DNA of 64,000 nucleotides, taken from the NCBI GenBank assembly GCA_004835665.1, contig RBKR01000021.1, forward strand, positions 930,001-994,000, given 5' to 3'. Below the pieces are notes generated by a model. It ran no database searches, was not told the origin of the DNA, and saw only the letters and a list, made by a program, of their open reading frames with translations. The position numbers and the translations under genes were made by a program. Below are positions 24,254 to 35,985 of this stretch, one piece after another. Positions within the stretch are counted from its first letter, which is position 1, and each line of letters starts with the position of its first letter. Source of the stretch: Phoma sp. XZ068 (taxonomy: Eukaryota; Ascomycota; Dothideomycetes; Pleosporales; Didymellaceae).

Positions 24254-25686
24254 ATGTCGAGCTTCTCGAGAGTCTTCCAGCGCACTGCGCGCAGCGCCTT
24301 CCAGTACCAGCGCGGTGTCAACCCCGTCCAGAATGCCCTCGGCGCGCAGGGCACTGGCAGGTGGATGAACGGCGTCAGGAACTACGCTGCCTTCACCCGT
24401 GACAAGCCCCACGTCAACATTGGTATGCACTCATCTTATACACTTTATATATTGCATCCTAACACACTGCAGGCACCATTGGTCACGTCGATCACGGCAA
24501 GGTACAGCGCCTCCCTGCCCCCGACCACCCATCGAGCAACACTGATCGCCCGTAGACTACCCTCACAGCCGCCATCACCAAGCGTCAGGCCGAGAAGGGC
24601 TACGCCAAGTTCCTCGAGTACGGTGCCATCGACAAGGCCCCCGAGGAGCGCAAGCGTGGTATCACCATCTCCACCGCCCACATCGAGTACCAGACCGACA
24701 ACCGCCACTATGCCCACGTCGACTGCCCTGGTCACGCCGATTACATCAAGAACATGATCACTGGTGCCGCCAACATGGACGGTGCCATCATCGTCGTTGC
24801 TGCCTCCGACGGTCAGATGCCCCAGACCCGTGAGCACTTGCTGCTTGCCCGCCAGGTCGGTGTCCAGAAGATCGTCGTCTTCGTCAACAAGGTCGATGCC
24901 GTCGAGGACCCCGAGATGTTGGAGCTTGTTGAGATGGAGATGCGCGAGCTCCTCTCCAGCTACGGCTTCGAGGGTGACGAGACACCCATCATCATGGGTT
25001 CTGCTCTGTGCTCCCTCGAGGGCCGCAAGCCCGAGATTGGTGAGACCAAGATCGATGAGCTCCTCGAGGCTGTCGACACCTGGATCCCCACCCCCACCCG
25101 TGAGACCGACAAGCCCTTCCTCATGGCCATTGAGGATGTCTTCTCCATTGCCGGTCGTGGTACCGTCGTCTCCGGACGTGTCGAGCGTGGTATCCTGAAG
25201 AGGGACCAGGAAGTCGAGCTCGTTGGCAAGGGCAGCTCGCCCATCAAGACCAAGGTTACCGACATCGAGACCTTCAAGAAGTCCTGCGAGGAGTCGCGTG
25301 CCGGTGACAACTCCGGTCTTCTCCTCCGTGGTGTCAAGCGCGAGGATGTCCGCCGTGGTATGGTCGTCTCCGTTCCCGGACAGGTCAAGGCCCAGAAGAA
25401 GTTCCTTGTCTCCATGTACGTCCTCAGCAAGGAAGAGGGCGGTCGTCACACCGGCTTCGGCGACAACTACAGGCCTCAGATGTTCATCCGAACTGCCGAC
25501 GAGTCCTGCGCGCTCACATGGCCCGAGGGCACCGAGGACCCCTCCAAGCTTGTCATGCCCGGTGACAACGTCGAGATGGTCTGCGAGCTTCACCAGCCCC
25601 ACGTTCTCGAGCAGGGTCAGCGCTTCAACATGCGTGAAGGTGGCCGCACAGTCGCCACTGGTCTCGTTACCCGTGTCCTCGGTTAA
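24254..25686 (+). CDS. TUF1: mitochondrial translation elongation factor Tu
   Basis: Three exons fit in phase: 24254-24422, 24473-24501 (29 nt) and 24556-25686; 442 aa. Residues 1-45 are Arg/Ser-rich, a mitochondrial presequence. GTPase motifs are complete: GTIGHVDHGKT (G1), RGITISTAHIEY (G2), DCPGHADY (G3), NKVD (G4) and SAL (G5). Domains 2 and 3 follow, ending TVATGLVTRVLG. The protein delivers aminoacyl-tRNA to mitochondrial ribosomes. The tiny second exon covers exactly the P-loop region, with introns on both sides of it. Codon use is strongly C-ending, as expected for a highly expressed gene, and it leaves a long antisense frame that is not a gene. Confidence 0.97.
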
Positions 25687-25948
25687 GCATTGAGATGGAC
25701 GAGAGACGAACGAAATTAGCCAAGCGAGGGACGACAATACCCAGTGTAAGATCTAGGGAGATTTCCTGTACATTATTTGTGTAACTCCCGCTCTCCGCTT
25801 CGATGCTTGTTATTCATCATGTACTTTAGCACGGCAACGGATCTAGACGAGGGCGTTAGCATTGGCGAGGTTGGAAAAGAATGTTATGATATGTACAACA
25901 CTACTACTATACTTGTCTGTTCCCTGATTAGTGACACCGCCATGACTA

Positions 25949-28181
25949 CTACAACGTCCACTGCCCTAATGTACCCCAGTCAACACTCATCGTATTCCCC
26001 TCTACACCCGCATTCCCTCCCGCTAACCCCGCAAACTCCATCCCTTCAAACCCATCCAGCCCCGGCACCCCAAACAAATCCAACCCCATCTCCCCCTCAA
26101 TCCCCAAATCCAGCCCCTCGCTATTCGTCGGCGTAACCTCGCTCTGCTTCGGATCAAGCACCTGATCAATCACCCTCGTGAAAATCTTACTCGCCTTCCG
26201 ACACAAATTATAATTCGCCTCGCCCGCGCGCGCCCCACTATTCTCCAGATGCGCCGACGCATCGAGATGGCTGATAAGCACAGCGAGCATACGCACGATT
26301 TCCGCGCGCGAAATACCCTGCGGGAAGGGCGCGCCTGTTTGCTGTTGTTGGCGCAGAGCGGTGGCGAGCACGCTTGCGCTCGGGACGCCGAAGAGGAGGA
26401 TGGAGTTTAGCAGGTCGCGGTGGACATCGTATGTGCGGTCGCGGATTGCGCCCAGCGCGAGCACGTTGGAGAGTAAGTCGACGCTTACGCGGAGCATGGC
26501 GGCGTTGGAGGTGAGAGGGGTGTAGTCGAGGAGTTTTTGGATCATGAATTCGTTGTACCAGTGTGTGAGGTGGATTACTACCAGCATGAGGCAGACGCTG
26601 CTGGGGTAGGATTCGTCCCAGCAGGTTTTCCAGTAGCGCATGTGTGGGGGGAGAGAGTCCCAGGCGGTGCGGATGCGGGCTGAGATGTCGAGGAGGTCTT
26701 GTTCGACTTTTGCGTCGACGGTGCAGAGGGAGAAGTCGAGGATTTCTTCGCGAAGACGCGAGGCGATGTGCCGGAGGCGGATCCAGGAGGCGCGTAGGTG
26801 CTGGCTTTTTGTGTTCCAGCCGTTGGAGTCGAGGCGTTGGATGGCAGCGTCTAGGTCAGCGGGATCGCCTGTTAGCTCATCGTCGCGCAGGTCGAGGGGG
26901 AGCTTGATGTCTGTGTGGCGCTTGCTTATGCGGATGGGGCGACCGAGGAAGGTCGAGATTGATTTATCTTGGTTGTAGGACGAGCAGAATATCCTCCGGC
27001 GGGTCTCAGTCAGCCATATGGGGATGTCGATGGATGCTGACTCTTTATGCATTCCCAAAGCATAGATCTGGGTCGCTAGATGATTGATTCGTCTCCATGA
27101 TGGCGGGCCTGGAAAGTCAGTTTTGTAAGATAAATCTATAGATCGGACGCTGCTTACCAGAGTACCCGCACACCATAGTGGTGAAGAGAAAGTTTTCATA
27201 GTACATCCACACGGTAATATCATTGACTGTAGCAATCAACGGGGCTATTGTCAGACACTTCGTGCTGGCACTAAGCAGTTCGTCGACGAACCGTGCCCTC
27301 AATCCTCGATTGCCAGGACCGCTGAAGGTGTCGGGCGAGAATCCAAATGTCAGTGATCTTCCAGCGGTTGCGAGGAGGAAGCCAACCATCTCCAAACGCA
27401 GGTTATCTCCAGAGCAGGCTTTGTGCAGATCGCGCGGGTTGGTAATGTGAGTTACACACAGCGGTTTGCTTGTATTCTCCATGATTTGATCTACCAGTTG
27501 AGTGCTTGGAGGCGACCTCCTAAGGTTGTGTTTTTCAACGAAAGGTCCAATGGCGTTGATGGCATCGATCTGCAGCTGCGCAGGAATCACGCCGGCTTCA
27601 TTGCTGGCGTTGTACCATAAGATCAGCTCTTGAATCGCTGAGTAATGTCGGAAGGCACTCAAGATACTCGAGACCAGTTCGCGTCTCATGGCCTTGTTAA
27701 GGAAGTATTGGTGAGTCATTTCGTGTTCTGGAGTTTCTGATGCCACGGAAGACTCGCGTCTCTGGGGCGCTTCTGTCCCGTCATCTTGCGGCAGAAGCAA
27801 TGCGTAGGAGCCAGGCCCGAGGTACCCAGGACTGTAGGTGTCGGCGGCAACAGCATCTGCTAGCTTCTCCTCGATTGGTGTTGTTGGTGGAAACACCCCA
27901 TCTCGGCCTGAACCAGACTGCTTCTGCGTTGAAGGACGTCTGTCGGCATCAGTACTGCATTTCATAGGTAGTGTATAATCATACTTTCTCTTCAACGGCC
28001 GGGATTCGCCTGACCGTGGCTCGGTCTGTGGCTCATCTTGATGCTCGTTGCGGAGCTTGGTGAGCGGGGCTGGGTGATAGAAGCAACGATCTTCAATGCC
28101 TCTCTGGCGACACCGGTCACATTTTGGAAACGTGTGGTCGCATTTTGTTTTGTTTAACCTGCAGGGCTCACACGATGCAGG
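25949..28181 (-). CDS. Zn2Cys6 fungal transcription factor (5' end unresolved)
   Basis: Two certain exons on the minus strand: 28181-27158, starting with the zinc cluster, and 27108-25949. Together they give 727 residues. The cluster is ASCEPCRLNKTKCDHTFPKC and then DRCRQRGIEDRC, six cysteines with normal spacing. A linker leads to the fungal-specific transcription factor domain (middle homology region), with LATQIYALGMHKES and LTETRRRIFCSSYNQDKS in the second exon. The C-terminus is acidic and hydrophobic (GLDLGIEGEMGLDLFGVPG), a likely activation region. Upstream, a 30-nt piece ending at the GTATGC donor near 28230 is probably another small exon, but I could not fix the start codon. The target genes are unknown. 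Confidence 0.88.
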
Positions 28182-28663
28182 CTGTTGCTATGTTACTATG
28201 TGTAAAGATTACAAGCACGCAAGGCATACCTTTCCGTTTCGTCTGCTGGCGTTCGCATTCCTGATGATTGGTCAGTCTGGTACGGAGTTGGGTACATAGA
28301 CATACATGGTGACGAAAAGACATGTACTGTATCCATGCCAAGGCTGCCCGTGAAACAGTCGCTGCAATCAGGAGGCGACTCCGGTATGCACGAGCCTTGA
28401 GCCACAATGTGGGGGAGACAGTGTTCATTGCCAGTCGCGTCATAGCCGTTATGGAGAAGATAGCGTCTTCGCAAGGCTGATGCCCCGCCAATCACGACGC
28501 GTTACTTTGAGACGCGTTAGCCATCACTGCGCCGCGAGCTTGCAGATCGAGGTCTCAGGCTTCACTCACCCACCCCTCACATGCAGTGTTTGTCTGTCTA
28601 TAGATTTAATTGACCTCCGCGACCCCGACGCACTATGCGAGACGCTATATCGATCTCGCCAAC
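28182..28663. promoter_or_regulatory. divergent region between Zn2Cys6 and RFTS genes
   Basis: This contains the unresolved 5' exon or exons of the minus-strand factor (about 28225-28300) and the promoters of both genes. Nothing else was recognised. Confidence 0.4.
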
Positions 28664-30802
28664 ATGCCTGTTCTTGAATCCGATGTCCTGAAGCCCATGG
28701 ACCCCTCGCTGAACGAGGACGACTGGGCTGAATTCGTTCTGGGCGATGCATCGGTCGTATACGAGAGCAATGGGAAGCCAGCCAACCTGCTGTTGGCCTA
28801 CGCCGACACTCCCCTGAAAGTGCAAGGCCGTCTCGAGCCACCCTCGCGCGAACACTCACACCACCGTATGTCCGCCATGGCACCCTGTACATACCCCCTC
28901 TGACAATGCAGCAGTAATGAAAAAACCGTTCAAACCCACCGATATCGTCGTGCGCAATGTCACACGCTATTCCTACGCTCAGATGACCGACGGGACCTAC
29001 ATGATCTGGGCACTGGGCGAAGCAGGCTGGTTCGAGATCCAGCCCGCCGCACACTACCAGGCTGCATACGAGGACATGATACAGGCCGTGCAGCTCCTAT
29101 ACTTTGTTACCGACATCTATAACGAACCAAGAAAGAGGGGCGGAGGACCGAGCGCTTCATTGGTATACCAGGAGGTGAGTGGAATGCTCTCTGCCTCGGG
29201 TTGTGCTGACCCAACCTAGTACGCCGAGGATGAAAGATTCAAATGTACCGGCACAGCAGACGCAGAAAGGATATTCCAGAAGCACCGCGAGTTCCTTTTG
29301 ATGTGTTTTCTGAAGCGGACGCACGGCATCGGCTGGAGTAACACTCCTCTTTACCAGACGTTCAAACGGCAGTTTCCGGTAGGCGAGAATCTATGGAGAA
29401 GCCTGCATGTGCTGACTTTCTGTAGACGGACTTTGAAAGATGCAAAGCGCGCAACGAGGGCCGCTTCACAGACATCAAGCCTGAGCGAACATCTCGCACA
29501 AGAACATCTCCTGCGCCAGAACCCTCAGCAAAACCAGCGTCTGCAAAGCTGAAGGCAAACAAAGGCAAATCGGTCGTCGCGAAGGCCGACGAACCACCAA
29601 AGAAGGATGACAACTGGTGGGAGGCATCTGTACTGTTTGAGTTCATGCAAAAAGCTGTCAATCAGCGCGTGATACGAGCAGGCCGCAACAGCATCACCGT
29701 CGATCGAGTCGCCCAACTGGTCATCAAACGCTACGAGATCGAGGATGTGCAAACCGCAAGGAACGTCCTTTTGGTGCACGCGCAAAACCTGTGCTACATG
29801 ATGGATCATCCACGGCGGCAGAACGTTCGATTCTTTGCGGCTGAGCCCATTTACGGCGAACTGACGGCAGGGCACGGCTTGTCTGCGGCCGAGCAAAGAA
29901 GAGCAGAGGGAGTAGAATTGCGACCACGGAAAGACCATGGTTCGTTGCGAGGTGAAGAAACCGAGTCATCAGACACATCAGAAGAGGAAGACGACGAGAT
30001 AACAACTCCAAGACGCCGGGTGCCAGGGAGAAGCAAGAAGGGGACGCTGTCGGTGTTGCGGCCGAAGAGCGGCAAGTTTTCTGGCAAAGGCAAGAGCATA
30101 AATCGAGCAGGTAAAGGAAAGACAAAACCGCCGATACCCGTATCTGACTCGGATGCGGAATCAGGAAGTGAGGGAGAGGAGTCAATGGCCATCGACACAC
30201 CAACACACGCACTATCGCCAGGGCCCTCAAAGCGAAAACTCGAAGAAGCAAACGAGACACCGGAAGGGAAACGAAAGCGTGCACACAGCTCCTCCATCCA
30301 AGCCTCCTCACCACCGACGTCTACAGAAGTGACTCCAGAGCCAGGGACCGCTGATCCTCCCCTCCCGCTCCGCTATCGTCCAGGGATGAATCAACCGGCC
30401 TCAAAATCAGGACAATCTGCGCTTCCAACAATAGTCTCAACACCCCTCCCGACCTACGAGCCCAACGGCCCGCGCGAATCCTGGATATGCACCTTCGACG
30501 GCTGCGCCCAGCGAATCTACGGCTGCAGAAAAGAAATCGGGCGGCAACTGATAACCGAGCACCTGGAAGACCACACCAAGGGGCGCGAGAAAGTCGTTGG
30601 AATCCTTTGGAGAGAGCAGGATAAACTGCATTTACCAGTTGAGTAAGTACATGACAGACTCTGCATAATTTGAGATGATGTACTGACAAGACGCAGCAAT
30701 CTCATCAAGAAAATCCGCGAAATGAGTGAAGCCAAAACACCGCTTTTCCCAAACTTGTCAGGCAATCCTGTACAATTGCGGCCTGTAGAACGGCCGGTGT
30801 GA
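28664..30802 (+). CDS. RFTS (DNMT1 replication-foci) domain protein, Raf2/DIM-7-like
   Basis: Five exons fit in phase: 28664-28865, 28912-29174, 29220-29378, 29426-30642 and 30697-30802; 648 aa. Residues about 65-250 match the fungal replication-foci targeting domain: FKPTDIVVRNVTRYSYAQM, MIWALGEAGWFEIQPA and LLYFVTDIYNE. A region with DNWWEASVLFEFMQKAVNQ follows, then a long basic and acidic disordered linker. The C-terminus has a zinc-finger-like segment, WICTFDGC with a later HLEDH. There is no methyltransferase domain. In fission yeast and Neurospora, RFTS proteins without a catalytic domain (Raf2, DIM-7) guide the H3K9 methyltransferase complex that sets up heterochromatin; orthology here is inference. 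The acceptor of exon 2 is GCAGCAG (a NAGNAG site), which allows two in-frame forms. Confidence 0.85.
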
Positions 30803-30938
30803 TAGTAATAGTCTACTTATTAGACCACGCGCTCGCAAATGAAATTACGATTGTCCTACGCAATAGAGTATCGTATAATCATTTATTAAACATTAGATTC
30901 CTTGACATTATTACTTTTGCAGCCCATTAACCTCCCGT

Positions 30939-32087
30939 CTATCTACCTCCATTGCCGCCGACATTATCGTGTAGTCTCACTCTCTTCCCTTCCCTCCCCC
31001 TTTTCCCACCCTCCCTGTCTATCTCCCTCTTCAGGCCCGCCCGCCTAACCCAACTCTCCCTATACTGCACATACCCGCTCCAACGCTGTCCCTCAGCCCG
31101 CTCTTCACTGTCTGCCTGCATCTGCGATTTCCCTTGCGTCTGCGGCGCGGGAGCGTGGGTGCGGGGGCTGGGGCTGAGTTCGACGGAGTCTAGTACCTTG
31201 TCTTCAGGGTCGTGAAGGTCGTGGTATGAGGGCTGCGCTTGGTGGTGAGAAGGGTGAAGGGAGGTGGGTTCTATGGATTGGCGGACTCCTCCTTCTCCTC
31301 CGTTGTCGTCTTTGTATTCGTGGGAGATGTTGTGGGAGGCGTCGAAACACGACGACGAAGAAGAAAATTGCAGCGGAAAGCCACGTCTTTCTTTCCACCG
31401 CCCGGGGTTGTTAGAAGGCGTAGTCGTAGCTGGAGAACAGAGCGTGGGTTTACTCCTCGTGTGCGTTTTGTAGCTGCCCCTCGCACTCCCAGCCTCAGCC
31501 TCAGCTGTCGTGGAACCAGGGTTGGAGGTGGACTTGGAATGAGAAGCGGATCTGCGTCTAGCGAACTGCTCTGATCGCGGGCGTCTGGGATTGAGGTTGG
31601 GATTTGGATTTGTTTGGCTGTGGTGACGGTGATGCTGGTGCGATTTCCCTTCTCTTTGACTGTGGCTGTTTCCATCGCCAAGATGATAGCTGTGTGGTGT
31701 GAGATGAGGCATGAGATACTCTCTAAATTGCATCTGCGCATGCGCTAGGATGGCATCTCCAGGTTTAGATTCAACCCCGGCTTCAATCCCGGCTTCTGAG
31801 TCGGATATTGATTGAGATGCGTATGTCGATTCGTAATGCGCTGGTTGGTCGGCATGCGGTGTGCTTGATGTCTGAGTCGCCGTTCGACTTTCATTTAGAC
31901 TTTCATTTTGACTCTGAATTGGAGTATCCTCTGCGCCGTGACTTTGACTTTGACCTCGATTTTGAGTATTAGCCGCAGTACCAGGTCCGGAATTGGAAAC
32001 TCCACTGTTGCTGGAGTTGAAATTCGAACTGCCACTGCAACTGCTGCTACTGCTGGTCGTAGCGTACGGATTAATATTCGTCGACAT
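30939..32087 (-). CDS. low-complexity Ser/His/Asn-rich hypothetical protein
   Basis: One exon on the minus strand from the ATG at 32087, 382 aa; the open frame runs 11 codons further upstream to a possible acceptor (CACCTAG), so an upstream exon may exist. Sequence is dominated by Ser, Asn, Gln, His and Arg, predicting disorder. The one ordered-looking part is the end (SGYVQYRESWVRRAGLKREI), where most of the hydrophobic and basic residues lie. Similar basic tails occur in small fungal hypothetical proteins, but I do not recognise a named family. It lies between the RFTS gene and RRB1. Confidence 0.6.
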   Translation of the reverse strand: MSTNINPYATTSSSSSCSGSSNFNSSNSGVSNSGPGTAANTQNRGQSQSHGAEDTPIQSQNESLNESRTATQTSSTPHADQPAHYESTYASQSISDSEAGIEAGVESKPGDAILAHAQMQFREYLMPHLTPHSYHLGDGNSHSQREGKSHQHHRHHSQTNPNPNLNPRRPRSEQFARRRSASHSKSTSNPGSTTAEAEAGSARGSYKTHTRSKPTLCSPATTTPSNNPGRWKERRGFPLQFSSSSSCFDASHNISHEYKDDNGGEGGVRQSIEPTSLHPSHHQAQPSYHDLHDPEDKVLDSVELSPSPRTHAPAPQTQGKSQMQADSEERAEGQRWSGYVQYRESWVRRAGLKREIDREGGKRGREGKRVRLHDNVGGNGGR

Positions 32088-32164
32088 ATCCGTCGTTATG
32101 CCAGAGCCACGGCTATTCAATTTGGGATCCTAGGTGCGAAGTGAGGTATCAGTTGTACCTTGCA

Positions 32165-32262
32165 ACTACTGAAAGTATCGCTGTACGTATTGTTAAAGTA
32201 TTGTTAGAAGTACTGCTGAGAGTTTTGCTGAAGTATCGTTAAAAGTATTGTTAGAAGTATCT
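32165..32262. repeat. degenerate short tandem repeats
   Basis: Repeated imperfect units of the form GTATTGTTAGAAGTA occur at least five times in about 100 bases, just upstream of the 382-aa gene. The tract may lie in its promoter or 5' leader. Confidence 0.6.
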
Positions 32263-32456
32263 GGCATCCATTGTAAGTTGGGTACATGAATGGTGGGGGG
32301 TGGTTAATGGTTAGTGCATGCCGCATCCGGACCGCAACGACTCGGTAACGTGATCACGCGTCTGCAGTACCAATACCTGTTCAAATCAAGACAAATCAAA
32401 CCAGCAAAAAGAACAATCCAATCCAGGGTATAAACTTTTTACATTGCCGCGGAATT

Positions 32457-34042
32457 CTACACGCTGATTGTTTTGAACACACTGAGAAATGTTAGCAGGG
32501 ACATTAATTTGGCAGTGTAGAGAGTTCGGTACGCACCCAAAGCCAGACCCACCCGTTGCCATCAGCGTGCCCGGAATCTGCGGATGCCAATGCGCCTCCT
32601 TGATCTGCTCCATGTAGTGCACGAACAGCAGCTGGGGCGGTACATCCTGCACGCCTGCTGTATCTCTGCTCTCCTCGTCGTCGAGTTCGACGGCGAGATC
32701 CCACAGGGTGAGTGTGTTGTCGCCGGCGCACACGGCGACGATGCTGTCGTCGGTGGGGTGCCATTCGACGGATGTGATTTGCTCCTTGTGGAAGGTGAAG
32801 TTTGCGACGGGGGTGGGCTTGGAGGAGTCGAGGGAAGTCGAGGGCTTCCACTGGCGGAGGTCCCAGACTGCCCATTCGCCGTCGTCGGCGCCGGATGCGA
32901 GGAGGTGGGATGTTTGGTGCGACCACGACAGGACGTTGACGTCGGTCTTGCTGACTTGCATGGTGACGGCGGCCTTGCGCGACTTTGACCGGGCGTCCCA
33001 GATCTTGACGCAGCCGTCGTTGGAGGCCGAGGCGAAGACGTGCTTCTCGCTGGGCGACCATTGCAGCTCCTCGACTGTGCCGTTGTGGCCTGTGAAGGGG
33101 GTGGTGTCTGTGACGAAGCCGCCGCCTTGTGTGCGGGTGGTGGTGAAGATGTTGCCTGCGACGTCGCCGGTGAGCAGCTTGCCCTCGGGGATGAGCGGCG
33201 ACCAGTCGAGGGCGTAGCCTTCGTTCGCCTTGTGGGCGCGGATTGTGCAGACGGGCTTGTTTTGTGTGGGGGTGATGGTTGTGCCGGGGGTGTCGAAGGA
33301 TGTGAGGTGTGGTGTGACGTCGTGGATGAGGACCTGGCCCGACTCCATCATGGCGGCTGTGAGGGTTGTCGGCGGCCGCGCGGACGTGGCCTGCGGCGAC
33401 TGGTGGGCGCGGATGCGGTTGGTGCAGCTGTTCAGCGGTATCGACTTGGTCTCGAGGATGGGGTCTGAAGCGTCGTCGTCCTCCTCTTCCTCGTCCTCGT
33501 CCTCCTCCTCGCGCTCCATGCGCGACAGACTGCTCATCTTCATGACCATGATCTGGTTCTCCTTGTCTCTCCCCTGGGCGGCCTGTGTGCCGGCGACTGC
33601 GTAGATGGTGGCGGGATAGGTCTTGCGGTCGGCGCCCAGGCTGTCGGGGACGATGTCGCAGGACAGACACGGCCACGGGGCGTCGAGGGTGTGCAGCATC
33701 TCGTAGGTGGACAGGTCGGGCGCGAGGGTCTCGCCGGCGGAGAGCTTGTGGCGGCCGGGGATGAATGTGTCCTGGTCGACCTCCATGGCGTCTGCATTAT
33801 TAGCATGTATTCAATGTATTCCAGTGGAGGTATGTGGGCGTACTCTGGCGCTCCTCGGCCTCGCGCTCCTCGTCTGGCCGCCCGTCGACGCCAGCCTCGA
33901 GAATCTCGTCCTCGCTCTCAAACTCGTCCTCGAACTCATCCTCAAAGTCCAGTCCCTCGTCTTTCTGGTCGACTTCCATGGGCCGGTCGCCGTTCTTGAT
34001 GGCCTCGAGCTCCTGCTCCGGGTCGGCGGGTCGCTTTGCCAT
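32457..34042 (-). CDS. RRB1: ribosome assembly WD40 protein Rrb1/GRWD1
   Basis: Three exons on the minus strand, 34042-33844, 33791-32537 and 32481-32457, in phase; 492 aa. The N-terminus is acidic (DEGLDFEDEFEDEFESEDE). The CAF1C/H4-binding segment follows (AMEVDQDTFIPGRHKL, then LHTLDAPWPCLSCDIVPD). An acidic loop (EEEDEDEEEEDDD) interrupts the early propeller. WD repeats include KIWDARS, AVWDLRQW and TLWDLAVEL. The last exon is only 25 nt and gives FGVFKTISV, the normal family ending. Rrb1 chaperones ribosomal protein L3 in the nucleolus for 60S assembly. It shares a 510-base upstream region with TEM1. Confidence 0.95.
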
Positions 34043-34552
34043 GGTGAGTCTATTCAATTGCCGGGTATACTCTGCACCTCTCCGTGTAGAAACGAGTGTC
34101 GACGTATAAAAAGGCGAGCGCACAAAAATCGAACGTCACTTCGAAAAGTTCGGCGGGGTCAACTTTTTGCTGGCCGTGCGCCTCGCGTCTCGCAGGGCTC
34201 CACTCCGCGTCCGGCGCCATCCCAGCTAAGCGCCCACCCAGCCCTGCCCAGTGCCTTAACCGCCTCGCCAGCTCGCTTGCCCGACGTCAGCGCAGAGCCT
34301 CCTATCCTGCTGGCTCTGCACGGCCTCCCTCGCGTCCCGTCCGAGTCGCGCGCACTGCAGACACGGCGCCGCAGCACCCACCGCGCCCGCATCGCCCACC
34401 GCGACTGTTGTGTGCTCCCCGACGCGTGCATTGCCTCCCTGTCGCCTGCACGCGGGGCTGATTCGCAGCGCCCGGCCAACTGCTCGCCTATTTGAACCCC
34501 CCCGGCTCGTCAACACCACGCATCCACGCCCCAACTCCCCGTCACCGCCGCC
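34043..34552. promoter_or_regulatory. bidirectional promoter of RRB1 and TEM1/spg1
   Basis: The 510 bases lie between divergent start codons and are CG-rich towards the TEM1 side. No specific binding site was identified. Several short frames cross it but none is supported. Confidence 0.5.
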
Positions 34553-35711
34553 ATGGACCTGCCGCCCGACCAGCTGGCGCCCGTCGCCGAGGCCGTCGAC
34601 GCCCAGAAGCACTCGGAGCAGACGGCCGACGTCGACCCCGCCGCCGACAGCACCCAAACCACCCTCACCGCCAACCCCGTCTCGCCGCCGCCGCAGTTCC
34701 ACCCCAGCAACCAGAGCAGCAGCGGCTTCACCCCCGAGCCCCCGCGGCCCTCGACCTCGTACTCGGACACGGGCTACCAGTACCCGCACAATGGCACGCG
34801 CTTCAACTCGTCCGACGCCGACACGCCCCCGCGCCACGCCTACTACGACAACAGCAAGGAGACACACATGGGCCAGTCGCACTCGCGCCCGAGCTCGCAG
34901 ATGGGCCGCTACTCGACCTCCGAGGCTGGCGGCCGCTCCAATTCCTACCAGGAGCAGAACACGCGCACTGCGCAGCCGCCGCCCGAGCCCGCCAAGAACT
35001 CGAGCGTTGTCATCAAGGTCGGCATGGTAGGCGACGCCCAGATTGGCAAGACCAGTCTCATGGTCAAGTATGTTGAGGGCAGCTGGGACGAGGACTACAT
35101 CCAGACATTAGGTGTGTTGATCTCTTGACGGCGCGTGATTAGGATGCTAACAACACAGGCGTCAATTTCATGGAAAAGACAATCTCCATCCGGAACACAG
35201 AAATCACCTTCTCCATCTGGGATCTCGGCGGCCAGCGCGAGTTTGTCAACATGCTGCCGCTCGTCTGCAACGACGCCGTCGCCATCCTCTTCATGTTCGA
35301 CCTGACCCGCAAGAGCACACTCAACTCCATTAAGGAATGGTACCGCCAGGGGCGCGGCTTCAACAAGACGGCCATTCCCTTCCTGGTCGGCACAAAATAC
35401 GACCACTTTGTCAACTTTCCCCGAGAGGAGCAAGAGGAGATATCGAATCAGGTATGTTGATGTTTTAGTAGGTAGAACGCACTAACATCCCCAGGCCAAA
35501 CGATTTGCCCGCGCAATGAAGGCCAGTCTCATCTTCAGCAGCACAAGTCACAGCATCAACGTGCAGAAGGTGTGTCCATCGTAACCCATTTCCGAACGCA
35601 GCTAATTCATAGATCTTCAAAATCGTCCTCTCCAAGGCTTTCGACCTCAAGTGTACCATCCCCGAGATAGAAAACATCGGAGAGCCCCTTCTCCTCTACC
35701 AGGCCGTCTAG
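34553..35711 (+). CDS. TEM1: septum-promoting small GTPase (Tem1/Spg1)
   Basis: Four exons fit in phase: 34553-35111, 35159-35451, 35495-35569 and 35613-35711; 341 aa. Residues 1-145 are a Pro/Ser/Thr-rich disordered extension. The GTPase domain has GMVGDAQIGKTSLMVKY (P-loop), WDLGGQREF (switch II) and VGTKYD in place of NKxD, the variant typical of Spg1/Tem1. It ends ENIGEPLLLYQAV, as in the family, and lacks a prenylation box. Tem1/Spg1 acts at the spindle pole body to start the mitotic exit or septation initiation network. The long N-terminal extension is common in filamentous ascomycetes. Confidence 0.95.
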
Positions 35712-35849
35712 TCGCCGGAACGTGTATCGCGACGGAAACGAAAGGCTCCACAGCGAATGACTTGATGATTTTCTTGCGTGGGACTGCATAACTCGGCGAC
35801 TGGAGCAGTAATTGCAATGCTGGCTTAAAACGGCGTTCGACGGCTTGGA

Positions 35850-35962
35850 TTGATATTCATGGATATCACATGGATGAATATTCATGGATTGAGTTTACAT
35901 GGATATCACATGGATATCACATGGATATTACATGGATTATCACATGAATATCATGGATTGAA
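35850..35962. repeat. CATGGATATCA-type minisatellite
   Basis: Many imperfect copies of CATGGATATCA and its close relatives (ATATTCATGGAT, CATGGATTATCA) occur over about 110 bases, rich in short palindromes, 140 bases after the TEM1 stop codon. Confidence 0.8.
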
Positions 35963-35985
35963 TTCACTTCCATTCAATTCCGTGG

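Noticed and set aside
24445..25737. 430-codon minus-strand frame across the EF-Tu gene
   Set aside because: It is the antisense shadow of a gene with strong C-ending codon bias; it has no motif and TUF1 on the other strand is certain.
32504..33676. 390-codon minus-strand frame inside RRB1
   Set aside because: It is a frame-shifted shadow rich in His and Arg, explained by the GC-rich codons of the true RRB1 frame.
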